In this document: positions 26,232-32,854 of the stretch, piece after piece
Numbering within the stretch: the stretch's first letter is position 1
How the letters are laid out: each line of letters opens with the position of its first letter
Virus record (IMG/VR): IMGVR_UViG_3300031673_000043
Coordinates: 1-60,642 of that record
Length of the DNA stretch: 60,642 nucleotides
Strand: one strand, 5' to 3'
Source: a virus
Notes under the pieces: model-generated
Told to the model about the DNA's origin: nothing
The model's input: the letters and a program-made list of their open reading frames with translations, nothing else
The model's database searches: none
Program-made: the position numbers and the translations under genes

Positions 26232-27714
26232 GAGAAGTCACTACCTCCGGGCTCTGTGGAATTTGTTCGTCACTCTTCTTCGGGATCAGTGCAGAGAACG
26301 CTCTGCTTGAAGCGTCCACTTGATCCTTGAAGTCACTGAAGGGGAACAGACAGAGCTCATCGAGATATTCATCATTCCATAAGCCTCGAACGAGCTTGAC
26401 GTTTCCAGCCTCGGCCTGAGCGCTGTAGGGCTCTGCTCTGGTCTCCTTGCTCCCTGTTTCAGTGGAGCATCTTACATTGTACCCTGCTAACAGTCTAACA
26501 AAATATTTGACCTGAGACTTCCCGGCCTGTCCAGGATCCTGAGGGAGATCTACTCTCACCATGTATCCGTCCTGTGACGTTGTGTTTTTGAGCGCCTGGT
26601 CAACTTTCCCTGGGGACCCTCTGAAGCGTATAACGTCCTCAACGTAGAAGATCCCCTCTGATGTTCTCCTCATCCTCACACCAGAAGTGAAGGCTGCAGA
26701 GATGGTCTCTGATGCAGCTAGATCCCAGCCTCTGACAACAGTCCCGGAGGCAGGAGCAGCATCTACAATCTCGAACCAGTCCCTCTTGAACATACCACCA
26801 CCGCGAGGAGTAGGACGCTGCTGGAACTGAGATGCTACAGCATAGGTTCCCATGTTCTTCTTGTCTCGCTCTACAACCTCCTCGGACATCCGAGCAGGCC
26901 AGAGGAGCTCGTTCTCCTTCTTCCGTGGATCTCTGAAGAAGTAAGTCTTGCACCTGGACTCAGGCTCGAACTCCATAGGGAGACAGAGATGAGTGTATCC
27001 CAGCTCCCTTGATATGATGTCTCCTGATACATCCTTGTCATGGACGCGCTGCATAATTACAACAATAGCGGAGGTCTCTGGATCATTGACTCGAGTAGTG
27101 ACTGACTCGTTGAACCACAGGAGCACTGCTCTTCTTTTCGCGTCACTCTCTCCTTCAATCACATTGTGAGGATCATCAATGATGAACCGATCCCCGCGCT
27201 CACCTGTACCGAGACCACCGACTGAGGTTGCTATCTTGAAACCATAGTGATCGGTGTCATAGCGGACCTTCGCGTTCTGGTCTCCTACAAGTTGAAACCG
27301 ATGTCCCCAGAGTCTCTGATACCAGTCAGACCTGAGGAGGTTCCTGCATCTTCGATTGTCTCTGATAGTGAGTGCTTCAGAGTAGGACGCGCTGACATAA
27401 CGGAGGCCGGGTTGATTGCGAGGTCCCCACTCCCAGGCAGGCCAGAAGACATCTGTGGTCAGAGACTTCATACAACCGGGAGGGATGTTTATGAGAAGAC
27501 GGATGATCTCTCCGTCACTTACTGCTTCGAGGTGTTCACAGATTGCTTCAATGTGCCAGCCGGGGACAAATTTTCTCTTCGGTTCCAGGACGTGCCAGCC
27601 GAGCTTAATGAAACTTAGGAGACTCTCAGCCGAGTCAACACGGTCGAGATCATCGAGGATCCTCTGAGCGTCTCCTGGTTCGAGTTGCTCTATTAAGGAG
27701 CTGTCTGAGATCAT
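26224..27714 (-). CDS. terL: Terminase large subunit
   Basis: This 496-residue packaging motor ATPase and nuclease has Walker A PPGCMKS, a Walker B segment DRFIIDDPH followed by N, and the C-terminal RNase-H-like nuclease beginning VVRGWDLAAS. Later acidic residues near YMVRVDLPQDPG complete the fold. I set the start at ATG 27714, six bases after AGGGG; an ATG five codons upstream lacks such a site. It overlaps the small subunit gene by 65 bases. Confidence 0.93.
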   Translation of the reverse strand: MISDSSLIEQLEPGDAQRILDDLDRVDSAESLLSFIKLGWHVLEPKRKFVPGWHIEAICEHLEAVSDGEIIRLLINIPPGCMKSLTTDVFWPAWEWGPRNQPGLRYVSASYSEALTIRDNRRCRNLLRSDWYQRLWGHRFQLVGDQNAKVRYDTDHYGFKIATSVGGLGTGERGDRFIIDDPHNVIEGESDAKRRAVLLWFNESVTTRVNDPETSAIVVIMQRVHDKDVSGDIISRELGYTHLCLPMEFEPESRCKTYFFRDPRKKENELLWPARMSEEVVERDKKNMGTYAVASQFQQRPTPRGGGMFKRDWFEIVDAAPASGTVVRGWDLAASETISAAFTSGVRMRRTSEGIFYVEDVIRFRGSPGKVDQALKNTTSQDGYMVRVDLPQDPGQAGKSQVKYFVRLLAGYNVRCSTETGSKETRAEPYSAQAEAGNVKLVRGLWNDEYLDELCLFPFSDFKDQVDASSRAFSALIPKKSDEQIPQSPEVVTSHG

Positions 27715-28063
27715 TCCTATCCCCTGCATCCAGTTTACTCACATCGATGTCAATAGGACCTCCGTCTTCGCCTGTGAGTTGAGTAGTAGACACATCTCTC
27801 TGTCCCAGTAAGTTCTTCCCGAGGAAGATTGCCATTTGAGCATTGACACCCGCTAGTCTCATCTGTTTCCTTCGGAGACTCAGGAGGCCTAGACTCTTCC
27901 CGCGCTCCCAGGCCTGACGGATCCGCTTGTCCTTCTTGAGTAGAGTATCGAACGTAGTGACACGGATCCCCAGGAACGCTGCAGCTTCCCGTTTAGTGCA
28001 CTGCAACCTCCCCAGCTTCTCGACATCAGCCGTCTTCACTATAGGTCTGTTGCTTTTTGACAT
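27650..28063 (-). CDS. terS: Terminase small subunit (putative)
   Basis: This 137-residue basic DNA-binding protein has a helix-turn-helix-like segment (CTKREAAAFLGIRVTTFDTL, about residues 22-41) followed by a basic helical region and a variable tail. It overlaps the large subunit gene and begins the late minus-strand transcript, the position of small terminases. ATG 28063 has no ribosome-binding sequence upstream. A good -35 at 28103 places the RNA start only a few bases before it, so translation may be leaderless. Function is by position and HTH. Confidence 0.75.
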   Translation of the reverse strand: MSKSNRPIVKTADVEKLGRLQCTKREAAAFLGIRVTTFDTLLKKDKRIRQAWERGKSLGLLSLRRKQMRLAGVNAQMAIFLGKNLLGQRDVSTTQLTGEDGGPIDIDVSKLDAGDRNDLRQLLNRATRTRRRSEDPR

Positions 28064-28073
28064 ATCTGATTGC

Positions 28074-28103
28074 AAAATAGACACAGCCCAGGAGATCTGT
28101 CAA
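28074..28103 (-). promoter_or_regulatory. Sigma-70-like promoter for the late virion transcript
   Basis: On the minus strand, TTGACA (28103-28098) is followed after 18 bases by TATTTT (28079-28074). The -35 is a perfect match and the -10 matches four of six. The predicted RNA start is about 28067, four or five bases before the small terminase ATG. This is the first plausible promoter for the 28-kb minus-strand block. Confidence 0.45.
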
Positions 28104-28142
28104 TACTTAATTAATAATAACTCGTTGACTTATTTGATATTA

Positions 28143-28151
28143 TATAATCGA
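28143..28151 (+). promoter_or_regulatory. TATAATCGA box (possible plus-strand -10)
   Basis: TATAATCGA here recurs in the strong promoters at 31475 and 40726. A TTGACT lies at 28125-28130, only 12 bases away, too close for a standard -35, so activity is uncertain. It would transcribe the small leader gene at 28212. The surrounding 100 bases are AT-rich and hold no other gene. Confidence 0.3.
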
Positions 28152-28211
28152 GAGCGGACTGGAACAGATCCTGCAAAGATCCCTGTCGAGATATTCAACA
28201 AGGAGTAGGTC

Positions 28212-28280
28212 ATGATAGCTAGACTACTGAGAGACCTGGTCCATCGGATCCTAGAGGGATCTGGACGTTGCACCTGGTAG
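28212..28280 (+). CDS. Possible 22-residue leader peptide
   Basis: This short reading frame (MIARLLRDLVHRILEGSGRC, then two residues) begins at an ATG with AAGGAG eight bases upstream. It forms an Arg-rich amphipathic helix by eye. It lies between the TATAATCGA box and the first sigma-54-type promoter, in an otherwise noncoding 370-base stretch. The rest of that stretch (28281-28402) shows no gene that I can support. It may be a true micropeptide or chance. Confidence 0.3.
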   Translation: MIARLLRDLVHRILEGSGRCTW

Positions 28281-28402
28281 ACAATGCAAAGTGAAGAGAA
28301 AGTCTGCAATATGCAGCACGGGACACCCGGATCTCTTTGGGCTCCCCTCGGACGTAGCAGGTAAGTCATTGCCACACAACACTCTTCCTCCTGGTGTTTT
28401 TC

Positions 28403-28419
28403 TGGCACGGTCCCTGCTA
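28403..28419 (+). promoter_or_regulatory. Sigma-54-type promoter 1
   Basis: TGGCACGGTCCCTGCTA has the invariant GG (28404-28405) and GC (28416-28417) separated by ten bases, the RpoN -24/-12 signature. It is followed by a leader containing TAGAACGCAAACA and GGAGG, shared by the other copies. The start codon of the next gene lies 53 bases from the first T. Confidence 0.8.
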
Positions 28420-28455
28420 CGTCCTATAGTTAGAACGCAAACAAGGAGGACCGAG

Positions 28456-28752
28456 ATGACAAAGTGGAACGCGATAGAAGAAGGAACGAAGGCTGAAGTA
28501 GGATCCTACATCTGGCCTGACGGATGGGACGGATACGGATCGAGACTCGGTGACTGTGACTGGTGGGACAAGGCAGACTTCTTCGTCACCGGCAGACACA
28601 ACACCACAGCTGCTGTCAATATTACAGTTACGGGACGGACCTTCCAGAGGCCCTGGGGATTCAACGGTCCGAAGGCCGTCAGAGTGAGGATCGAGTTTGT
28701 CGGTGATGGTGAACCCTCGAGCTTCTCAGGAGCCTGGATGAAGATAGAATAG
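28456..28752 (+). CDS. Hypothetical protein, Trp/Gly-rich
   Basis: This 98-residue soluble protein has a high aromatic content (WPDGWDGYGSRLGDCDWWDK near residues 20-39) and a beta-type C-terminal half. I recognise no family. Its start follows AGGAGGACCGAG in the leader of sigma-54-type promoter 1. It is followed by a strongly structured noncoding segment and a second promoter of the same kind, so it is probably a single-gene transcript. It is likely an early or host-takeover protein by location only. Confidence 0.72.
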   Translation: MTKWNAIEEGTKAEVGSYIWPDGWDGYGSRLGDCDWWDKADFFVTGRHNTTAAVNITVTGRTFQRPWGFNGPKAVRVRIEFVGDGEPSSFSGAWMKIE

Positions 28753-28841
28753 ATCCTCGAAGAAGACCTCCTTCACCCTGGGCAGGCTGCAGATTGCACC
28801 TGCCCTTCCCATATCTGCACTACTCGAGGATCTGAAGGAGG
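28751..28841 (+). ncRNA. Structured noncoding segment with crossing inverted repeats
   Basis: Three perfect pairings exist in 91 bases: 28751-28760 with 28824-28833 (10 bp), 28767-28775 with 28833-28841 (9 bp) and 28780-28786 with 28799-28805 (7 bp). The first two cross, so they would form a pseudoknot or be alternative structures. There is no U-tract after either, so this is not a standard terminator. It lies between two sigma-54-driven genes and could end or regulate transcription. Confidence 0.45.
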
Positions 28842-28896
28842 GAACAACGAGGAACCACAGGGAACGCTCTGGAGCCCTGGGATCCTCGGGGACATT

Positions 28897-28912
28897 TGGC
28901 ACGGTGCTTGCT
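28897..28912 (+). promoter_or_regulatory. Sigma-54-type promoter 2
   Basis: TGGCACGGTGCTTGCT is a perfect TGGCAC-N5-TTGCT element. GG is at 28898-28899 and GC at 28910-28911. The leader downstream contains TATAGGTAGAACGCAACA. Distance to the next ATG is 67 bases, the longest of the set. Confidence 0.82.
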
Positions 28913-28963
28913 GATGTATATAGGTAGAACGCAACAAGAAGGCACCGAACAGGAGGAAAAGAG

Positions 28964-29131
28964 ATGTTCACAATAACGAAAAAAGAAAAAAAGGAAGAGA
29001 CGAAGAAGATGACTTACTGCACGGACTGCAGCTCGATCATCGAAGTGGACGCGGAGATGGGTGACTGGGTGAAGTGCCCTCACTGTGGTCTTCAGTTCAG
29101 GTTCACAAAGAGAGTCATCAGGAAGCGCTAG
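28964..29131 (+). CDS. Small zinc-ribbon protein
   Basis: This 55-residue protein has a Lys/Glu-rich start and two Cys pairs (YCTDC and KCPHC) about 17 residues apart, a rubredoxin-like zinc knuckle. It ends in a basic tail (RFTKRVIRKR) suited to nucleic-acid or protein contact. ATG 28964 follows AGGAGGAAAAGAG. It is the first gene of the promoter 2 transcript, which continues through three more genes. A regulatory or adaptor role is a guess. Confidence 0.7.
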   Translation: MFTITKKEKKEETKKMTYCTDCSSIIEVDAEMGDWVKCPHCGLQFRFTKRVIRKR

Positions 29132-29170
29132 TCACAGGAAACAGAGAGAACATCAGCAGGAGGAGAAGAG

Positions 29171-29395
29171 ATGAAGAAGGAACAGTTGAAGGTTGAGATC
29201 TGGATCGGAGAAGGCACTCACACAATCGAGATCTACACGGACATCGAGATCTCGGAGATGCCGGTCCACCAGGAAGAGGTCACCGGGACTGTCAAGGGAG
29301 CGGTTGCGAGAGCGAAGTTCCTTGTCAGAGTGTACGGAGCCTCCGGTCTCGAGATCCATCACCCTGACGGTCAGAACACCGTTGTAGTGATGTAG
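29171..29395 (+). CDS. Hypothetical small acidic protein
   Basis: This 74-residue soluble protein has a beta-type pattern (KVEIWIGEGTHTIEIYTDIE) and a mid-length helix. No cysteine cluster and no membrane segment are present. It starts after AGGAGGAGAAGAG and lies 40 bases after the zinc-ribbon gene, so it is in the same operon. I do not recognise it. Confidence 0.7.
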   Translation: MKKEQLKVEIWIGEGTHTIEIYTDIEISEMPVHQEEVTGTVKGAVARAKFLVRVYGASGLEIHHPDGQNTVVVM

Positions 29396-29403
29396 GAGAT
29401 CAC

Positions 29404-29646
29404 ATGAGAGACAAGAAGCAGAGGATCAAGAAGGCAAGAGCGAACGGAGATGTCAGGAAGTTCGTGACAGCGCTCCGGCGCTCGAGAGGGAAGGGACTCG
29501 TTCTGAGACAGCTCAGGAACAGAGGGATCAAGGACAGCCCTGCTGCATACTATGGAGCACTCGAGGACGGGTTCCCAGTATACACCGAGAACGACAGGGA
29601 CCTGAATGGGAAGGCAGTCATCAGGTTCCTGATCGGAGCTGAATGA
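29404..29646 (+). CDS. Hypothetical small basic protein
   Basis: This 80-residue protein is strongly basic at its N-terminal half (MRDKKQRIKKARANGDVRK, then RRSRGKG) with a helix-loop-helix feel (VLRQLRNRGIKDSPAAYYGALEDG). The basic charge suggests nucleic-acid binding. It starts eight bases after the preceding gene and its stop overlaps the next ATG (ATGA), so expression is coupled. No family known to me. Confidence 0.7.
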   Translation: MRDKKQRIKKARANGDVRKFVTALRRSRGKGLVLRQLRNRGIKDSPAAYYGALEDGFPVYTENDRDLNGKAVIRFLIGAE

Positions 29647-30101
29647 GGAAGGGGAAGATCATGAACGTCAAGAGACCACGGATCCAGCGGACCATGCAGA
29701 TCGGAGGGGAGAAGGTGAAGTTCATAGTCACCGCTCGCTCCTGGTACGGCAACCCGGCAGGATTCAAAGTGCAATGCTTCCGTGCACACCGAGAGCCTGT
29801 GGACTGGTTTTTCAACTGTCTGCAGAACACTGAAGCAGTGATGCTCGGGAAGAAGAAGCTCGAGGAGATCCAGAAGGAAGAGCTCGAGGAGAAGCAGCCC
29901 TCCAGGATGTTTCAAATCATGGGACGCTCCGGGATGACGCTGGGCACGGAGAGCGCTCGGACAGCCCAGGGAGCGCTCGACCTGTTCGCTCAGAAGAGAC
30001 ACTATGAGTCCTGGGAGGACATGAACAGGCAACTCGGGATGATCTCGAAGTACACCGTGCAGGACGGGTTCAGGATCATGCTCGATCAGAGCAGAGCCTG
30101 A
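29643..30101 (+). CDS. Hypothetical protein
   Basis: This 152-residue protein has an N-terminal beta-rich half (GEKVKFIVTARSWYGNPAGF) and a central Lys/Glu helix (LGKKKLEEIQKEELEEKQ). The ATG at 29643 overlaps the upstream stop; an ATG at 29661 with GGGGA five bases upstream is an equally good start and would remove six residues. It is the last gene before the third sigma-54-type promoter, which begins three bases after its stop. No function is visible. Confidence 0.7.
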   Translation: MRKGKIMNVKRPRIQRTMQIGGEKVKFIVTARSWYGNPAGFKVQCFRAHREPVDWFFNCLQNTEAVMLGKKKLEEIQKEELEEKQPSRMFQIMGRSGMTLGTESARTAQGALDLFAQKRHYESWEDMNRQLGMISKYTVQDGFRIMLDQSRA

Positions 30102-30103
30102 CC

Positions 30104-30119
30104 TGGCACGCGCCTTGCA
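30104..30119 (+). promoter_or_regulatory. Sigma-54-type promoter 3
   Basis: TGGCACGCGCCTTGCA has GG at 30105-30106 and GC at 30117-30118. It lies three bases after the previous stop, and the next ATG is 52 bases from the first T. The leader diverges from the AACGCAAACA form seen in the other copies. Confidence 0.75.
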
Positions 30120-30155
30120 GGTCCTCGAGAGTGGACTTGAAAAAAGGAGAGACCG

Positions 30156-30386
30156 ATGAACAGACACTACGTTCTATATGACGAAGACATCCAGGCAGGC
30201 TGCAACGTGGACTACATGTCCGAAGAGTGTGCAGCTGCTGAGAACGAGAGACTCGAGCAGGAAGGAGCGTCAGTGAGATGGATTCTCTACGAGGATTATA
30301 TCAAGAGAGCAGAGCAGAGGAGCAGGTCACTCCGAGAGTTGCACTCCTCTGTAATCAAGAGACTCACTTCACAGTTCTCGAAGTGA
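30156..30386 (+). CDS. Hypothetical small protein
   Basis: This 76-residue helical protein is rich in Glu, Arg and Tyr (DYMSEECAAAENERLEQEG, then YEDYIKRAEQRSRSLREL). The pattern suggests a coiled-coil interaction partner rather than an enzyme. It begins after AAAAAAGGAGAGACCG in the promoter 3 leader. Its stop overlaps the start of the next small frame (GTGA). No family recognised. Confidence 0.68.
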   Translation: MNRHYVLYDEDIQAGCNVDYMSEECAAAENERLEQEGASVRWILYEDYIKRAEQRSRSLRELHSSVIKRLTSQFSK

Positions 30387-30532
30387 GGAGACCCTCCTGG
30401 GTTGTTGAAGTAGATCTCCCTGGTGGGCGGACTGGTCTAGGACCACTCATCTACACGAAGAAGAAGGAAGCAACAGAGGACGCGGATCTGATCGGAGGGA
30501 CCGTTGTCCCAGTCGAAGGAGTAGAGATATGA
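30383..30532 (+). CDS. Hypothetical 49-residue protein, GTG start
   Basis: This frame opens with a GTG overlapping the upstream stop and closes overlapping the next ATG (ATGA). It encodes a protein-like sequence (PSWVVEVDLPGGRTGLGPLI, then Lys-rich and Val-rich stretches). The double overlap fits the local operon style and supports reality despite the absence of a good ribosome site. It has no recognised function. Confidence 0.5.
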   Translation: MRRPSWVVEVDLPGGRTGLGPLIYTKKKEATEDADLIGGTVVPVEGVEI

Positions 30533-30789
30533 GTAGAAGACAGGAACTGATTGAGAGCACGCTCGAGGACATCAGGATCCAGCACCGGAACCTGGACCAC
30601 AGATCAAAGGTCATCGGACGGCAGATCAAGAACAAGGTCATGATGGAAGGCAAAGCTCTTGCAGCTCTAGCGCTCCAGGGATCGATCAACCAGCTCAACA
30701 CCTGCAGCCCTGAGCAGTTCACTGACAAGGCTGCTCTCGCTATTGCAACCGGGATCCTCGAAGAGATGCAGGAGCAGATTGCACTCTAG
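30529..30789 (+). CDS. Hypothetical small helical protein
   Basis: This 86-residue, nearly all-helical protein has charged and Gln-rich heptads (RRQELIESTLEDIRIQHRNL) and a C-terminal Ala-rich helix (DKAALAIATGILEEMQEQ). It has no cysteine motif and no membrane segment. It is the last gene of the promoter 3 transcript; about 90 noncoding bases separate it from promoter 4. Unknown function. Confidence 0.68.
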   Translation: MSRRQELIESTLEDIRIQHRNLDHRSKVIGRQIKNKVMMEGKALAALALQGSINQLNTCSPEQFTDKAALAIATGILEEMQEQIAL

Positions 30790-30881
30790 TTCTCGGACTT
30801 TGCAACACAGTGAGATATGGATCGAGGAACGATAAGGAACCACAGGAAGTGATAGGTAGTGACTGGACACGTCAGGGAATA

Positions 30882-30897
30882 TGGCACAGGAGTTGCT
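30882..30897 (+). promoter_or_regulatory. Sigma-54-type promoter 4
   Basis: TGGCACAGGAGTTGCT has GG at 30883-30884 and GC at 30895-30896. The next ATG is 52 bases from the first T. The leader keeps GTAGAACTTCAACA, a variant of the shared box. Confidence 0.75.
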
Positions 30898-30933
30898 GCT
30901 CTCCAGGGTAGAACTTCAACAGGAGGTCCCAGG

Positions 30934-31398
30934 ATGGCAAATAGATTTAGTACTTTCTTTAGGAGTGCAAAGCTCTGGGTACATAGGAGAAGCGAGAGCA
31001 GAGAAGTGGTCAGCAACGGGGAGTGCCTGTTCATCCTCCCTTTGGATCAGATACCACAAAAATTTCACCTCCCTATCAGGGGTTACGGGTGCTGGGAAGA
31101 GGGCATAGACACCCCCTTCCCTATTCCCCTTCGACGTGCTTTGTCTAGGTACCTCAGGGATGAGAGCTGTGTCTCTCTCACAGTGGAAAAGAGAGCAATA
31201 AGGCACGGGGACTATATTGTGCGCCTTTTAGTTGATTCCACTGGGGTGTTACAGATACCCGTACAGAGAAAGTATCTTCAGTATACTGCGTTCTTTTTTG
31301 GAAAAGGCCTAACATTCAAAACAACGAGTCAATGGGCCCCAGTTGCACTATACCAGGGGAAGAGGTACGTAGGATGCATCATGCCTATAAGGGTATAA
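30934..31398 (+). CDS. Hypothetical protein of atypical composition
   Basis: This 154-residue protein starts at ATG 30934, seven bases after AGGAGG. Its third-base and codon use (many AGA, AGG, TTT, ATA, GTA codons) differ from the CTC/GAG-rich neighbours, and it lacks the CTCGAG hexamers that stud nearby genes. The sequence is mixed alpha/beta with no recognised motif (LPIRGYGCWEEGIDTPFPIP, HGDYIVRLLVDSTGV). It is probably a recent arrival placed under a resident promoter. Function unknown. Confidence 0.7.
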   Translation: MANRFSTFFRSAKLWVHRRSESREVVSNGECLFILPLDQIPQKFHLPIRGYGCWEEGIDTPFPIPLRRALSRYLRDESCVSLTVEKRAIRHGDYIVRLLVDSTGVLQIPVQRKYLQYTAFFFGKGLTFKTTSQWAPVALYQGKRYVGCIMPIRV

Positions 31399-31411
31399 CC
31401 CAGCCGACCGG

Positions 31412-31450
31412 AGGGAGTGCCGGGGATCTTCGGGTCCTCGGCACTTCCCT
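31412..31450 (+). terminator. Strong hairpin between unknown gene and sliding clamp
   Basis: AGTGCCG (31416-31422) pairs with CGGCACT (31439-31445). The stem is extended on both sides (GGG with CCC outside; GGA with TCC inside) around a short loop. No long U-run follows, only CTCTTG. It lies 14 bases after the preceding stop and just before the clamp promoter, the right place for a terminator. Confidence 0.5.
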
Positions 31451-31451
31451 C

Positions 31452-31480
31452 TTGAACTCTAACACTCGATTTGATATAAT
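31452..31480 (+). promoter_or_regulatory. Sigma-70-type promoter of the sliding clamp gene
   Basis: TTGAAC (31452-31457), 17-base spacer, TATAAT (31475-31480) with an upstream TGA giving an extended -10, then CGA. Its start is close to 31487, leaving a short leader with CAGGAGG before ATG 31510. This contrasts with the sigma-54-type promoters around it. Confidence 0.78.
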
Positions 31481-31509
31481 CGAAGGACACACTCAACCAG
31501 GAGGCCGCA

Positions 31510-32634
31510 ATGAAGATCACAGTCAGCAAGAAGGAACTGCTCCTGTCCCTGAAGAAGGTCTGCTCAGTGACACCAGGGAAGACAACCCTCCCGATCCTGC
31601 AGTACGCTCTGATCGAGACGGACAAGCTCGGGACCGGGATCTCCTCCACCGATCTCGACCAGTGGGTCACCGTCAGGATCCACGGGAAGATCGAGAAGGC
31701 AGGCAAGGGGATCTTGCCAGTCAGGAAGATGGACAAGGCGCTGAAAGCCCTCCCTGGCAGCTCCGTCACCATCACCCTCGAGGGGAACAAGGTCTTCATG
31801 AAGTGCGGGAAGACAACCCTCGAGATGGAGACCAGGCCGCTCGAGGACTTCCCTCAGATTCCGAAGGTCAACTCCGAGTTCGGCCTCGAGATCGATCCCT
31901 TCCTCATGACCGAGATCCTGAAGAAGTCCCTGTATGCCGTCTCCACAGACCTCACCAGACCCGCGCTCACCGGGGTCCTGTTCCGTCTCAGCAAAGGCAG
32001 GCTCACTGTGGTCTCCACAGACGGGCACCGGCTCTGCAAGATCGAGACTGGAGCGGTCAAGATCCATGACACCAGGAAACCCCAAGACATCATCATCCCG
32101 TCAAAGAGCCTGAAGATCCTCCAGGACCACGCGGAGAAGGACGGCACACTCTGGGCTTACATCGGCCCGGATTGGATGCAGTTCTCAACCTATGACAATG
32201 AAGGCAAGGGAGTCATGCAACTCCGCTCCAGGCTCATCGAGGGACCTTTTCCGAAGTTCGAGAACGTCATCCCTCAGCACACAGACAAGACCTGCACGTT
32301 CTCGCGTGAGGATCTCCTCGCGTCCGTCAAGAGACTCTCGGTGTTCTCGAACAAGCCGACTAATCAGATCAAGTTCGAGGTCCAGCCGAAGAAGATCTCT
32401 CTGAGCGCTGAGAATGAGGAGCTCGGCAAGGCCTCCGAAGATCTCGAGTGTACAGCGAACAGCACGGTCACAGTCGGATACAATGCCCTCTACCTGCAGC
32501 AGGCCCTGAGCACCCTCGAGAGCGAGGAGCTCACGCTCAACCTGGAGAGACCGGACACTGCCGCACTTATCCAGGAGGAGCTCGAGGAGATCAAGCACAT
32601 GGTGATTGTCATGCCGCTGAGACTGGAGGGATGA
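31510..32634 (+). CDS. dnaN: DNA polymerase III beta subunit (sliding clamp)
   Basis: This 374-residue protein has bacterial beta-clamp length and layout. The three domains each begin with an MKI/LLxAL-type strand-helix (MKITVSKKELLLSLKKVCSV; DPFLMTEILKKSLYAVSTDL; SREDLLASVKRLSVFSNK), with LPILQYALIE and VVSTDGHRLCK as recognisable core motifs. The C-terminus ends in VIVMPLRL, which matches the VMPMRL ending of cellular clamps. It would encircle DNA and tether a polymerase. The phage polymerase here is family A, so the partner is not obvious. It has its own sigma-70-type promoter. Confidence 0.95.
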   Translation: MKITVSKKELLLSLKKVCSVTPGKTTLPILQYALIETDKLGTGISSTDLDQWVTVRIHGKIEKAGKGILPVRKMDKALKALPGSSVTITLEGNKVFMKCGKTTLEMETRPLEDFPQIPKVNSEFGLEIDPFLMTEILKKSLYAVSTDLTRPALTGVLFRLSKGRLTVVSTDGHRLCKIETGAVKIHDTRKPQDIIIPSKSLKILQDHAEKDGTLWAYIGPDWMQFSTYDNEGKGVMQLRSRLIEGPFPKFENVIPQHTDKTCTFSREDLLASVKRLSVFSNKPTNQIKFEVQPKKISLSAENEELGKASEDLECTANSTVTVGYNALYLQQALSTLESEELTLNLERPDTAALIQEELEEIKHMVIVMPLRLEG

Positions 32635-32635
32635 C

Positions 32636-32845
32636 ATGAGGAAGTGCACCACCTGTGGGAAGAGGAACCGCTCGGAGCGCTTCAAACAGTGCAAGCACTG
32701 CAGGGAAGTCGGAGCAGCGAGATCGAAGAGACGCTACGGCAGGCACAAGAGGAACGAGCGCTGTGTGAGGTGTGGAACGAAGAGGAAGAGCAAGTCCAGG
32801 TCCTACTGCAAGAAGTGCCTGGCATACCTGAGCAACTACTGGTAA
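32636..32845 (+). CDS. Small Cys-rich, strongly basic zinc-binding protein
   Basis: This 69-residue protein has four CxxC-type pairs (CTTC, CKHC, CVRC, CKKC) separated by Arg/Lys-rich linkers. It would bind two zinc ions and contact nucleic acid. It lies two bases after the clamp stop and ten bases before the TOPRIM protein, so the three genes form one operon. Its role in replication or topoisomerase function is inferred from location. Confidence 0.75.
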   Translation: MRKCTTCGKRNRSERFKQCKHCREVGAARSKRRYGRHKRNERCVRCGTKRKSKSRSYCKKCLAYLSNYW

Positions 32846-32854
32846 GGAGACATC

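Noticed and set aside
28284-28364. A 26-codon frame (MQSEEKVCNMQHGTPG and onward)
   Set aside because: It has no ribosome site and is not protein-like. The frame may be chance in noncoding DNA.
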